Shown: piece after piece, positions 19,018 to 27,063 of the stretch | Position numbering within the stretch: position 1 is the first letter of the stretch | Layout of the letters: every line of letters begins with the position of its first letter | Origin: Massilia sp. YIM B02769 | GTDB taxonomy: Bacteria > Pseudomonadota > Gammaproteobacteria > Burkholderiales > Burkholderiaceae_D | DNA: 64,000 bases | Reading direction: 5' to 3' | Assembly: GCF_030411995.1 (NCBI RefSeq) | Contig: NZ_JASNRC010000003.1 | Coordinates: 372,001-436,000, forward strand | Made by a program: the position numbers and the translations under genes | Notes under the pieces: model-generated | Seen by the model: the letters and a program-made list of their open reading frames with translations, nothing else | Told to the model about the DNA's origin: nothing | The model's database searches: none

Positions 19018-19626
19018 ATGAAACTGTATTTCAGCCCCGGCGCCTGCTCGCTGTCCCCGCACATCGTCCTGCTCGAAGCCGGCCTGGCCTTCAGCGCCGA
19101 GCGCGTCGACCTCGGCAAGAAACTCACGGCCAGCGGCGCGGACTTCCGCAGCATCAATCCGAACGGATACGTGCCGGCGCTCGAACTCGACAACGGCGCG
19201 GTGCTGACCGAAGGGCCGGCCATCGTCCAGTACCTGGCCGACCTGGCGCCGCAGGCCAACCTGCTGCCGGCTGTCGGCAAGGTCGAGCGCTACGAAGCCC
19301 TGGGCTGGCTGAACTACATTTCCACCGAACTGCACAAGAACTACAGCCCGCTGTTCAAGCCGGATGCCAGCGACGACATGCGCGCCAACGCCCGCAAGAT
19401 GCTGGCGCTGCGTTTCTCGCACATCGCGCGCCACCTCGACAGCCGTGACTTCCTGGCCGGCGACCAGTTCAGCGTGGCCGACGCCTACCTGTTCACTGTG
19501 CTGGGCTGGGCCGACGTCGTCAAGTTCAGCCTGGCCGACTGGCCGCAGCTGCAAGCCTTCCGCGCGCGCATCGGCGCCCGCCCGGCCGTGCAGCAGGCGC
19601 TGCGCGACGAAGGTCTGCTGAAATAA
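19018..19626 (+). CDS. gstA: Glutathione S-transferase, beta class
   Basis: 202 residues, the usual size of bacterial beta-class GST. It conjugates or reduces substrates with glutathione in the cytoplasm. N-terminal thioredoxin-like domain begins MKLYFSPGACSLSPH with Cys10, the residue used in this class; the glutathione-binding loop is NPNGYVPALELD, and ILTEGPAI-type binding appears as VLTEGPAIVQYLADL. The C-terminal helical domain follows. The frame opens further upstream (18856), but the family start is at 19018. Confidence 0.93.
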   Translation: MKLYFSPGACSLSPHIVLLEAGLAFSAERVDLGKKLTASGADFRSINPNGYVPALELDNGAVLTEGPAIVQYLADLAPQANLLPAVGKVERYEALGWLNYISTELHKNYSPLFKPDASDDMRANARKMLALRFSHIARHLDSRDFLAGDQFSVADAYLFTVLGWADVVKFSLADWPQLQAFRARIGARPAVQQALRDEGLLK

Positions 19627-19679
19627 GTTGTTGAAAGAAAAATGATGCCGCCCAGCCTACGGGGCGGTACCATGGCCGC

Positions 19680-20249
19680 ATGACGAGCAAACGCTACATC
19701 GCCCTGTTACGCGGCATTAACGTCGGACGCGCCAAGCGCGTCGCCATGGCCGACCTGCGCACCCTGGTGGCCGACCTCGGCCATACCGATGTGCGCAGCC
19801 TGCTGAACAGCGGGAACATCGTGTTCGGCGCCGGCGACATCGACCCGCTGCTCACTGCCAGCGCCATCGAGGAAGCCATGGTGCTGAAACTCGGCGTGGC
19901 CGCGCGCGTGATGGTGCTGGCCGGGGACGACCTGGCTGCCGTGCTGGCGGAAAATACCTTGTTGTCGCTGTCTACCGACCATGCGCGCCTGCTGGTCTTC
20001 CTGCTGCCGGACGCGGCTGCGCGCGAGGCGATCCTGCCGCTGTGCGAACGCGACTGGGGCGAGGGCGCATTGGCCGTCGGCCAGCGCGCCGCCTATGTCT
20101 GGTGTCCGGACGGCGTGCTCGACAGTCCTGCGGCTGCAGCGCTCGGCAAGCAGCTGGGTGATACCACGACCTCGCGCAACTGGAACACCCTGTGCAAGCT
20201 ATACGCGCTGTGTGCAGAAGCGGCGCCCGCGCCGGGCAAGAAAACCTGA
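19680..20249 (+). CDS. DUF1697 domain-containing protein
   Basis: 189 residues. The N-terminus YIALLRGINVGRAKRVAMAD and the LLNSGNIVF segment are the hallmarks of DUF1697, an alpha/beta family of unknown function. No catalytic residues can be assigned. It follows the GST gene by 53 nt on the same strand, so they may share a transcript. Confidence 0.88.
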   Translation: MTSKRYIALLRGINVGRAKRVAMADLRTLVADLGHTDVRSLLNSGNIVFGAGDIDPLLTASAIEEAMVLKLGVAARVMVLAGDDLAAVLAENTLLSLSTDHARLLVFLLPDAAAREAILPLCERDWGEGALAVGQRAAYVWCPDGVLDSPAAAALGKQLGDTTTSRNWNTLCKLYALCAEAAPAPGKKT

Positions 20250-20265
20250 GACTGCGCGCTGCGCA

Positions 20266-20535
20266 CTATTTGAACTTTTCGCTGCTGTCGCGCCGGCGTG
20301 CCCGGTAGCCGAGCAGCACCAGGCCGACCAGCATCATCGCAAACACTTCCGGTTCCGGCAGCTCCGACATCTGCGCCGGTGGGGCAAGGACATCGAGACG
20401 GGGTGTGGGGGCCAGGTGGGACACGCGCGGAAGCGGTGCAGCGCCGGCCTGCGGCGGCGACAGATCGACGACGGCAGCCTGGGCCGCGCCACCGACCACC
20501 AGACCCAGCGCCAGGGCAAATAAGAATCTGTTCAC
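20266..20535 (-). CDS. Small PEP-CTERM sorting-domain protein
   Basis: 89 residues from a GTG start at 20535 with AAGGGAAC 6 nt before it. A signal peptide (NRFLFALALGLVVGGAAQA) is followed by a short proline-rich middle and a C-terminal sorting signal: PEPEVFAMMLVGLVLLG then RARRRD, matching the PEP motif, hydrophobic helix and basic tail recognised by exosortase (EpsH/XrtA). The mature chain is only about 40 residues, much shorter than usual cargo. No exosortase gene is in the window. Convergent with the DUF1697 gene (16 nt). Confidence 0.75.
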   Translation of the reverse strand: MNRFLFALALGLVVGGAAQAAVVDLSPPQAGAAPLPRVSHLAPTPRLDVLAPPAQMSELPEPEVFAMMLVGLVLLGYRARRRDSSEKFK

Positions 20536-21109
20536 GATTGTTCCCTTCCTTGCAGATAGTGCTGGGTACAAACGCCTCACACGAAACGGAGGCGATCTCG
20601 CATACGCCACCGGCTACGCGAAAAGCATAACAAAAAACGCTGGTCATTTTGTGTTCGATTCGCGCGCGCATGGCGGCGAACAAGGCCGCCGCCGCAGGAA
20701 GCGGCTCCTTGCCATGTTAAAGAAATGCGACACGCCCGGAATCGGGCAGTATCAAGACATCAAGACTTTGCGCATGAACCGTTAGCGTCGTGTCAAGCTC
20801 TTGCCGCTATGGATAGACGCTTTATCGATACTTTTGACAGGCTCATAACGATTTCGCTTGTCAGCCTTTCCAGCTATGCGTGCGATCAAAAAAATTTAAG
20901 CTTCCCGTATACATCTCGCTTTTCTTTACGGGTATAGTCTCCCTATCCCTGTTGCCTACCGGCATCAAAAAGATGTCGAATGCTTATCTGTTCGACTCCA
21001 TGCGGCCCCTGAATCGGCCGCCGCCATTCCGACAAGCGCACCCCGGAAGGCCGCCCCCGCACCACGCACTGTTGCATCACGCGCACCATACATTCGTAGA
21101 GTACCGAAC
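20536..21109. other. Intergenic region upstream of the FtsH-like gene
   Basis: 574 nt, divergent promoters. It is AT-richer than its surroundings. A TATAGT -10-like hexamer at 20933-20938 lacks a good -35 (candidate only). TTGACA occurs at 20836-20841 without a matching -10. No gene is supported; overlapping frames on both strands have atypical composition. Confidence 0.4.
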
Positions 21110-23068
21110 ATGCCCAACTTTGCCCGACTCCAGATCGCTTTCAAGAACGTCTACGTCCGTATCGCCACCGCCGTCGTGCTGGGTGCGATTGCCGGCGTGG
21201 CGATCTGGTCGGCGGACAAGCCGCAAGACCCTAGCCCGGTCGTCCACTCGCAGGACATTTCCGAAATCACCCGCCTGGCCACGCAGAAGGACAAGCTCGA
21301 TTACCTGATGGTGGCCAAGCCGCTGTCGGAGTCGCCGCGCTACGTATTCAAGTTCAAGGGTTCGCCGGAACTGCACGTGGTCAAGGTGCCGAGCACCTCG
21401 CACCTGAGCCTGGAGCGCGAAGTCCTGCTGAAGAACGCCATCCCTTATTCGATCGCCAAGGACGACTACCTGGCTACGCACAAGGCCGTGCTGGACGAAG
21501 AAGGTTCGGCCGGCGCCCACGCCGTCGACTTCCTGAAGCGCCACGCTTTCGAGATCGTGCTGCTGCTCCTGATCGTGTATTGCCTGAAATTCGGCATTCC
21601 GGGCATGGGCGCCAGCTCGACCATGATCACCCCGGACAAGCTGAAGGGCAGCATGGATGACCTGATCGGCATGGACGACATCAAGCAGGAAGTGCTGCAC
21701 CTGGAAGACATGATCCGCAACCGCGACGAGTATGCCTCGCACAACATCGACAAGCCGTTCAACGTGATGCTGACCGGTCCTGCCGGTACCGGCAAGACCA
21801 AGCTGGTCGGCTACCTGGCCAAGCGCCTCGGCATGCCGCTGATCTCGGCTTCGGGTTCGGCGCTGGAATCGGGCTACGTCGGCGGCGGCTCGAAAGCCCT
21901 GAACGCCCTGTACCGCAAGGCTTGCGCCAAGGGCAAGTGCATCATCTTCCTCGACGAAGGCCAGAGCCTGTTCATGCCGCGCGGCCGCAGCGAAAAGAAA
22001 TGGGAAGACGACACCGCGAATACCCTGCTCGGCCTGCTGGACGGCGTGAAGAGCGACAAAGGCCAGAACGTGATCTGGATCATCGCCTCGAACTTCGACG
22101 ATGCCTCGACCGAGATGGACGAAGCGATGCTGCGCCGCTTCTCGGTGAAGATCAACTTCCGCCTGCCGAACAAGATGGAACGGCGCGAACTGCTGAAGAG
22201 CTTCCTGGCACGTAAGAAGGAAGGCCTGGTCGACTACGACGACCTCGACCTCGACCAAGTGGCGGAAATCACCCAGAACCTGAGCCCGGCGCTGCTGGAA
22301 ACCGTGGTCGAGCGTGCATCGATGCTGTCGATCCAGGAAAAGACGATCATCAACACCGATTTGCTGTTCCGTGCCTACGAGCGCGCCACCATCGGCCTGA
22401 CCGATCGCGCCACCACTGCCGAGAAGCACAAGCAGCGCGAGCGCATCGCCCTGCACGAACTGGGCCACTTCTTCATGCAGATCGACCCGCACCTGCGCGC
22501 CGGCCTGTCGCTGGCCGAAGTGAAGGAAAAGTCGCACCTGCTGAAGATCTCGACCGAAGCCGTGTCGAAGATCGGCGCCCTGGGTTACGTGCTGCAGTCG
22601 GGCGACGACATGTCGCTGCGCACCCTGGAAGAACTCGAGCGCGACGTGATCGGCCTGTACGGCGGCATGGCGGCGGAAGAGCTGTTCTACGGCGCCCGCG
22701 GCATCTCGGTCGGCGCCCAGAACGACATCGAGAAAGTGACCAAGATGCTGAACCTGATGGTCAACCGACTGTCGATGTACTCGCGCTCGAAGATCGACTA
22801 CAGCCAGCTGCAGAACGACGCCAGCGGCGAGCACACCCTGCGCCAGATGGAAGAAAAGGCCGATGAGCTGTACAGCTACACCCTGGGCGCGATGCGCGAC
22901 TACCGCGCCATGATCGAGTCGATCAAGGACACGCTGCTCGACCAGTACGTGCTGTCGAAGGACGCCGTGTTCGCGCTGCTGGAAGAGCGCAAGGAATTGC
23001 TGCAGTTCGCACCGAAGCACGCCAACCTGAAGCTGTGCGCCGAAACCGGCGAGATGGTTGCCGCATAA
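21110..23068 (+). CDS. FtsH-like membrane AAA+ metalloprotease, divergent paralogue
   Basis: 652 residues. Two membrane segments (about 18-36 and 147-165) enclose a periplasmic domain, as in FtsH. The AAA domain has Walker A GPAGTGKT (223-230) and Walker B IIFLDE (278-283); the peptidase domain has HELGH (449-453) and AAEELFYG with NDIEKVTKM, the FtsH M41 layout. Differences from FtsH: the second region of homology reads MDEAMLRRFSVKINF rather than LDPALLRPGRFDR, so one of the usual arginines is missing, and HELGH replaces HEAGH. Probably degrades membrane or soluble proteins; substrates unknown. Monocistronic, followed by a strong terminator. Confidence 0.85.
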   Translation: MPNFARLQIAFKNVYVRIATAVVLGAIAGVAIWSADKPQDPSPVVHSQDISEITRLATQKDKLDYLMVAKPLSESPRYVFKFKGSPELHVVKVPSTSHLSLEREVLLKNAIPYSIAKDDYLATHKAVLDEEGSAGAHAVDFLKRHAFEIVLLLLIVYCLKFGIPGMGASSTMITPDKLKGSMDDLIGMDDIKQEVLHLEDMIRNRDEYASHNIDKPFNVMLTGPAGTGKTKLVGYLAKRLGMPLISASGSALESGYVGGGSKALNALYRKACAKGKCIIFLDEGQSLFMPRGRSEKKWEDDTANTLLGLLDGVKSDKGQNVIWIIASNFDDASTEMDEAMLRRFSVKINFRLPNKMERRELLKSFLARKKEGLVDYDDLDLDQVAEITQNLSPALLETVVERASMLSIQEKTIINTDLLFRAYERATIGLTDRATTAEKHKQRERIALHELGHFFMQIDPHLRAGLSLAEVKEKSHLLKISTEAVSKIGALGYVLQSGDDMSLRTLEELERDVIGLYGGMAAEELFYGARGISVGAQNDIEKVTKMLNLMVNRLSMYSRSKIDYSQLQNDASGEHTLRQMEEKADELYSYTLGAMRDYRAMIESIKDTLLDQYVLSKDAVFALLEERKELLQFAPKHANLKLCAETGEMVAA

Positions 23069-23081
23069 AGCCGGCGACCTG

Positions 23082-23121
23082 AAAAAAAGCCCGCTGTGCG
23101 CAAAGCGCCAGCGGGCTTTTT
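23082..23121. terminator. Bidirectional rho-independent terminator
   Basis: Stem GCCCGCTG (23089-23096) / CAGCGGGC (23109-23116), with an extra inner GCGC/GCGC pairing, flanked by seven A on the left and five T on the right. It ends the FtsH-like gene (+) and could end the RiPP operon (-). Confidence 0.85.
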
Positions 23122-23142
23122 GTTTGCCGCCGCAACTGGGTT

Positions 23143-23195
23143 TCGTAGGGTGGGGTCATTGATGCTGGCGGCATCAATGACGTGCCCACGCGGTT
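23143..23195. repeat. Intergenic hairpin repeat, long-stem TCATTGATGC variant
   Basis: CGTAGGGTGG, then GTCATTGATGC-TGGC-GGCATCAATGAC, then GTGCCCACGCGG. Same family flanks, extended stem, sister of the copy at 3683-3728. Confidence 0.75.
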
Positions 23196-23207
23196 ACGCA
23201 CGCTTCC

Positions 23208-23242
23208 GGCGGACACGTACGGTGACGTGTCGCTCGCGATGC
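23208..23242. repeat. Second short repeat family (GGACACGTACGGTGACGTGTC)
   Basis: CTTCCGGCGGACACGTACGG then TGACGTGTCGCTCGC. A near copy lies at 55900-55936, in both cases immediately behind a hairpin repeat of the main family, so it may be an extension of that element. Confidence 0.6.
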
Positions 23243-23289
23243 CCGCGCCGGTCCGTAAAACCCGCCCAGCACGTTGCAACATCGCGGCG

Positions 23290-25056
23290 CTAGGCCGCCT
23301 CCAGCGGCGCATCCAGCCGCCCATACTGCGCCAGCTGATGCCGCATCAGCTCCGCATACGCCCCGTCCGCCTGCCGCAGCAGCTCGGCATGGCTGCCCTG
23401 CTGGCAGATCCGGCCGCCGGCCAGCACCACGATGCGGTCGGCATGCACGATGGTCGACAGGCGATGCGCGATGACGATGGTGGTGCGCCCGCGCATCAGG
23501 TTGTCCAGCCCGGCTTGCACCAGGGTTTCGCTGGCCGCATCCAGGGCGCTGGTGGCTTCGTCGAGGATCAGGATGGCCGGGTCGCGCAGCATGGCGCGGG
23601 CGATCGCGATGCGCTGCTTCTGCCCGCCCGAGAGTTGCACCCCGCGTTCGCCAACCACCGTCTCGTACCCATCGGGAAACGCCAGGATGAAATCGTGGGC
23701 CTGGGCGCGCCGGGCGCAGGCCTCGACTTCTTCCTGCGTCACCTCGCGTTCCGGCACGGCGAAGCGGATATTCTCGGCAATCGTGCCGGAAAACAGCGAC
23801 GGTTCCTGCTCCACCAGCGCCACGTGGCGGCGCAGGGCGGCCGGGGCCAGGGCGGTGGCATCGAAGGCGTCGAACAGGATGCGTCCGGCGCCGGGCGGGT
23901 AGTGGCCCAGCAGCAGGTTTGCAATGGTCGACTTGCCGGCGCCCGAGGAGCCGACCAGGGCCACCGTCTCGCCCGGCGCCACCTGCAGGCTGACGCCATC
24001 GAGCGCGGCCTGGGCCGGGCGCTGCGGATAACGGAAACCCACGTCCTCGAACCGCAGCCGGCCCGACAGCGTGGCCGGCTGCAGGCCATCTTCCGCGCAC
24101 GGCGCCAGGCGCAGCAGCTCGAAGATGCGGTCGGTGGCGCCCAGGGTGCGCATCCAGCTGCTCCAGAATTCGGCCAGCGAACTGGCTGATTCGGTGACCA
24201 TGGTGGCGTAGAGGATGAAGGCGGTCAGCTGGCCGACCGTCAGCTCGCCGCGGCCGATCAGCCAGGCGCCGAAGCACAGCGTGCACAGCAGGGCCAGATA
24301 CAGCAGCAGCTGCAGGGAGCCCTGGAATAGCGCCGCCAGCCGCACGTTCGCCAGCGCCGCCCCGAGCGCGCGCCCGGCCGCCCGGCCATAGCGGCCGCTG
24401 GCGCCGGTCTGCTGGTTGAAGGCATGCACCAGGCGCACGTTGGCGAAATGCTCCTGCGCCACCTTGCCGCTCTCGGCCACGCTGCTCTGCACCTCGCGCG
24501 CCCGCTGGCGGTAGCTGTTGCCGGAACGTTTGCCGAGATACAGGCTGACCGGGATGAACAGCGCCAGCGGCAGGCTGAGCAGGGGAGACAGCGCGAGCAG
24601 CATGGCGACGCCGCCGCCGAACACGCAGAGCGAGCGCAGCACGTTGGCGGCGCCCACGGTCAGGCTTTCGTGCACGGCCAGCACGTCGGCATGCAGGCGG
24701 CTGGTCAGCTCGCCGACATGGTGCTGGTCGAAGAAGCCGATCGGCTGGCGGATCAGGACGTCGAACAATTGCCTGCGCAGGCGCAGCACGATGTGCTGGC
24801 TGGCCGACTGGAACAGATAGAAGCGCAGCGAGGACGCGGCGGCCAGCAGGACGGCGGCGCCCAGCATCCCCAGCACCAGGTGCGGCGGAATGCCGTGCTG
24901 TTGCAACTGGGCCGCATGGTCGATGAACCAGGCGATCGCGCGCGGGAAGCCGAGCTGGATCAGGACGCCCGCGCCCATGCACAGCAGGGCGGCCGCCAGC
25001 CGACCCTTGACCGGGCGCAGCAGGCGCAGGCGTTCGAGGTGCGGGGCGACGTTCAT
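23290..25056 (-). CDS. ABC transporter, fused permease/ATPase (probable peptide exporter)
   Basis: 588 residues. A half-transporter of the type IV exporter (ABCB/MsbA-like) fold: six membrane segments in the first 300 residues, then an ATPase domain with Walker A VGSSGAGKST, signature LSGGQKQR and Walker B ILILDEATS. It begins directly with the membrane domain (MNVAPHLERLRLLRPVKG) and has no N-terminal C39 peptidase. The start overlaps the thioredoxin-like gene by 4 nt (ATGA). As last gene of the RiPP operon it most likely exports the modified peptide; the substrate is inferred from context only. Confidence 0.88.
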   Translation of the reverse strand: MNVAPHLERLRLLRPVKGRLAAALLCMGAGVLIQLGFPRAIAWFIDHAAQLQQHGIPPHLVLGMLGAAVLLAAASSLRFYLFQSASQHIVLRLRRQLFDVLIRQPIGFFDQHHVGELTSRLHADVLAVHESLTVGAANVLRSLCVFGGGVAMLLALSPLLSLPLALFIPVSLYLGKRSGNSYRQRAREVQSSVAESGKVAQEHFANVRLVHAFNQQTGASGRYGRAAGRALGAALANVRLAALFQGSLQLLLYLALLCTLCFGAWLIGRGELTVGQLTAFILYATMVTESASSLAEFWSSWMRTLGATDRIFELLRLAPCAEDGLQPATLSGRLRFEDVGFRYPQRPAQAALDGVSLQVAPGETVALVGSSGAGKSTIANLLLGHYPPGAGRILFDAFDATALAPAALRRHVALVEQEPSLFSGTIAENIRFAVPEREVTQEEVEACARRAQAHDFILAFPDGYETVVGERGVQLSGGQKQRIAIARAMLRDPAILILDEATSALDAASETLVQAGLDNLMRGRTTIVIAHRLSTIVHADRIVVLAGGRICQQGSHAELLRQADGAYAELMRHQLAQYGRLDAPLEAA

Positions 25057-25688
25057 GCGGCTGCCGGCACGGGGCCGCCCGCGAAGTCACCGGCCTGGCC
25101 CGGCTGCGCGGTCAGCTGCTCAGTCAGCTGCTCGGTCAGCTGCTCATTCAGCTGACTGAGCAGCTGTTCGGTCAACCCCAGCCAGTTCCCGTCACCGATC
25201 AGCCCGGCGGCCTCGATGATGCCTGCGTGGTTCACGAACAGGTAGGCCGGCGCGGCCAGGCGCGGATTCAGGGTCTTGTAGTCGTCCAGGCGCGCCTGCC
25301 AGACGGCATCGAGCAGCGGCGTGCCGGCCAGGAAGCGGCGCAGGCGGAACGCCGGCTCCACGCTGACGACGCGCAGGGCCAGCCCGGCGTGCGCGGCGGG
25401 CGAGAGCAGGGCCGCCACTTCCGGCACCCGTGCGCGGCACTTGTCGCACTTGCTGGTCAAGAACACCAGGGCGCAGGCCTGGCCCGGCGGCAGCAAGTCT
25501 TCGCCGCGGCGGCTGCCGAGGCGGCGTGCCGCGATGCGGGATGCGGGCTCGCCGACCGCGGGGACCGGCAGTGCCGGGGTGTCGCGCTCCTTGCGCAGGC
25601 GCCGCATTACACCCAGGCTCAGGTGCAGGTTGAAGGCCAGGCCGAAGGCGAGGATGGCCAGGACCAGGAGCAGGAGTGGGCGGTCCAT
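25053..25688 (-). CDS. MauD-type thioredoxin-like membrane-anchored protein
   Basis: 211 residues. One N-terminal membrane segment (LLLLVLAILAFGLAF), then a thioredoxin-like domain outside the cytoplasm with the redox motif CDKC at residues 81-84 (TSKCDKCRARVPE). The C-terminus consists of short tandem repeats (QLNEQLTEQLTEQLT) encoded by near-identical 12-nt units at about 25111-25160. It follows the MauE-like gene with a one-base TGATG overlap, the same pairing as mauE-mauD, where the products maintain disulfides. Here the partner is probably the cysteine-containing precursor peptide. Confidence 0.82.
   Translation of the reverse strand: MDRPLLLLVLAILAFGLAFNLHLSLGVMRRLRKERDTPALPVPAVGEPASRIAARRLGSRRGEDLLPPGQACALVFLTSKCDKCRARVPEVAALLSPAAHAGLALRVVSVEPAFRLRRFLAGTPLLDAVWQARLDDYKTLNPRLAAPAYLFVNHAGIIEAAGLIGDGNWLGLTEQLLSQLNEQLTEQLTEQLTAQPGQAGDFAGGPVPAAA
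25111..25167. repeat. 12-nt tandem repeat inside the MauD-type gene
   Basis: Units of the type CAGCTGCTCNGT repeat four to five times and end in an inverted version (CAGCTGACTGAGCAGCTG). They encode a Gln-Leu-Thr-Glu periodic tail. Such repeats change length easily by slippage. Confidence 0.75.
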
Positions 25689-26200
25689 CAGCGCGTCCTC
25701 GTGAGCACGACCAGGTCGTGGAAATTGACGGCGGCCACGCACAGCCAGGCGCCGATGCCGGCGGCCACCAGGGCTTCGCCGGCCAGCGGCGGCTGCGCGG
25801 GCGCCAGGCCGAGCGCGCTCCCCATCGCGCCCAGCACCAGCAGGTTGCGCAGCAGGTCATAGCCCGACAGCGGACGCGCCGATTCGCCGAAGCAGCTGCA
25901 GCGCACCACGCCGCGCGTGAAGAACTGGTAGCCCAGCACCATGGTAAAGGTGAGCATCAGGAGAAAGGAGAGCGCCATCCCGGCACGGCCCGGCGCCGCG
26001 AGCAGCAGGCTTGCCGCTGCCAGCTCGGCCACGACCAGTACCGGCGCCGCGATGGCGGCTGTCCCTGGTGCCAGGCCGAAGGAGGTGCCGAGCTCGCTGC
26101 GAAAGCCGGGCCAGGTACGCAGTTTTCCGAGTGCCGCGGCCAGCCACCACCAGGCGGCGAACCAGCGCAGCATCTCGCCGGCGAATTGTTGGACCGTCAT
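25688..26200 (-). CDS. MauE/DoxX-like redox-associated membrane protein
   Basis: 170 residues with about four membrane segments. The motif RCSCFG (Cys101 and Cys103) in the loop before the third or fourth segment is typical of MauE-family proteins, which are thought to pass electrons across the membrane to a periplasmic thioredoxin. The start overlaps the SDH-protease stop (ATGA), and the stop shares a base with the MauD-type gene. No methylamine dehydrogenase genes are nearby, so the role here must be another: probably cysteine oxidation or reduction in the RiPP pathway. Confidence 0.82.
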   Translation of the reverse strand: MTVQQFAGEMLRWFAAWWWLAAALGKLRTWPGFRSELGTSFGLAPGTAAIAAPVLVVAELAAASLLLAAPGRAGMALSFLLMLTFTMVLGYQFFTRGVVRCSCFGESARPLSGYDLLRNLLVLGAMGSALGLAPAQPPLAGEALVAAGIGAWLCVAAVNFHDLVVLTRTR

Positions 26201-27063
26201 GCCGCGTCTCCGTCGATCCACAGCGGCGCCAGCGCCTCGGCATGGCGGCGCCGCCGTTTCACAGCCTCGCGCGTCGCGAGCAGGGCATCGAACCAGGGTG
26301 CGTCCTCGGATGCGCGCTGGGCGCCGCCCACCGTTTCCTGCAGCAGGGTCGAGATCGTCCAGGCCAAGTCTTCGGTCGTGGTGTCGCGCCGGATCGGCAG
26401 GCCGAGCGCGGCCAGCTCGTCGCCGGTGATCGCATAATTGTGCGAGTGGAAGCCAGCCATCAGCTGGCGTACCAGCCGGTCGTCGCTGTCGCCGCTGCCT
26501 CCCTGGCGGGTGGCCAGCAGCTCCCTGGCGATCTGCTCGATCTCGAGGTTGCTGCGGTAAAACGCGGTGAGCGAAGGCGGGAAGATGCTGTTGCACAGCA
26601 GCGCGACCGATTCGTTGCGCGCTTGTTCCGCGTCCAGGCCGAACCAGGACGCGGCCATGTCGCCGAACAGCTTGATGTCGAGGCCGCTGAAAGTGCTGCC
26701 GTCGGCGCCGCTGAGCTGCGGGTCGACCGGCGAAAACAGGGCCAGTTCGCCGGCCACGATCTCGTCGGCGCAGAGGGTGAGCAGGGTCGCGGACGACTGG
26801 CAGTGATACGGCACGATGAAGGCCAGGTGGCGGGCGTGCCTGCGCAGCAGCAGGGCGATGCGGCGCGCCGCGTTCACGACCCCGCCGCGCCCATGCAGCA
26901 CCACGTCCAGGCGCTCGACCTGGCCCAGCAGGCGACATTGCTCGTACAGGGCCGGCAGCAATTCGAAGTCGAGGTGGGACGCGGCCAGCACCAGGACCGT
27001 GCTGTCGCGCCGGTGTTCCAGCATCGTGATGGCATGCTGCAGGGAGGCGCTCAGCGCTGGCAT
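26197..27063 (-). CDS. SDH-family Clp-fold serine protease
   Basis: 288 residues of the serine dehydrogenase proteinase (SppA/ClpP-like fold) family. Visible are HGRGG (57-61), the oxyanion-type glycine loop; YHCQSSATLLTLCADEI (86-102) with Ser90 as the likely nucleophile; and SPVDPQL (111-117), all in the family order. No membrane segment, so probably cytoplasmic. It overlaps the end of the ATP-grasp gene by 13 nt and the start of the MauE-like gene by 4 nt. In this operon it is the only candidate for leader-peptide removal; this role is inference. Confidence 0.82.
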   Translation of the reverse strand: MPALSASLQHAITMLEHRRDSTVLVLAASHLDFELLPALYEQCRLLGQVERLDVVLHGRGGVVNAARRIALLLRRHARHLAFIVPYHCQSSATLLTLCADEIVAGELALFSPVDPQLSGADGSTFSGLDIKLFGDMAASWFGLDAEQARNESVALLCNSIFPPSLTAFYRSNLEIEQIARELLATRQGGSGDSDDRLVRQLMAGFHSHNYAITGDELAALGLPIRRDTTTEDLAWTISTLLQETVGGAQRASEDAPWFDALLATREAVKRRRRHAEALAPLWIDGDAA

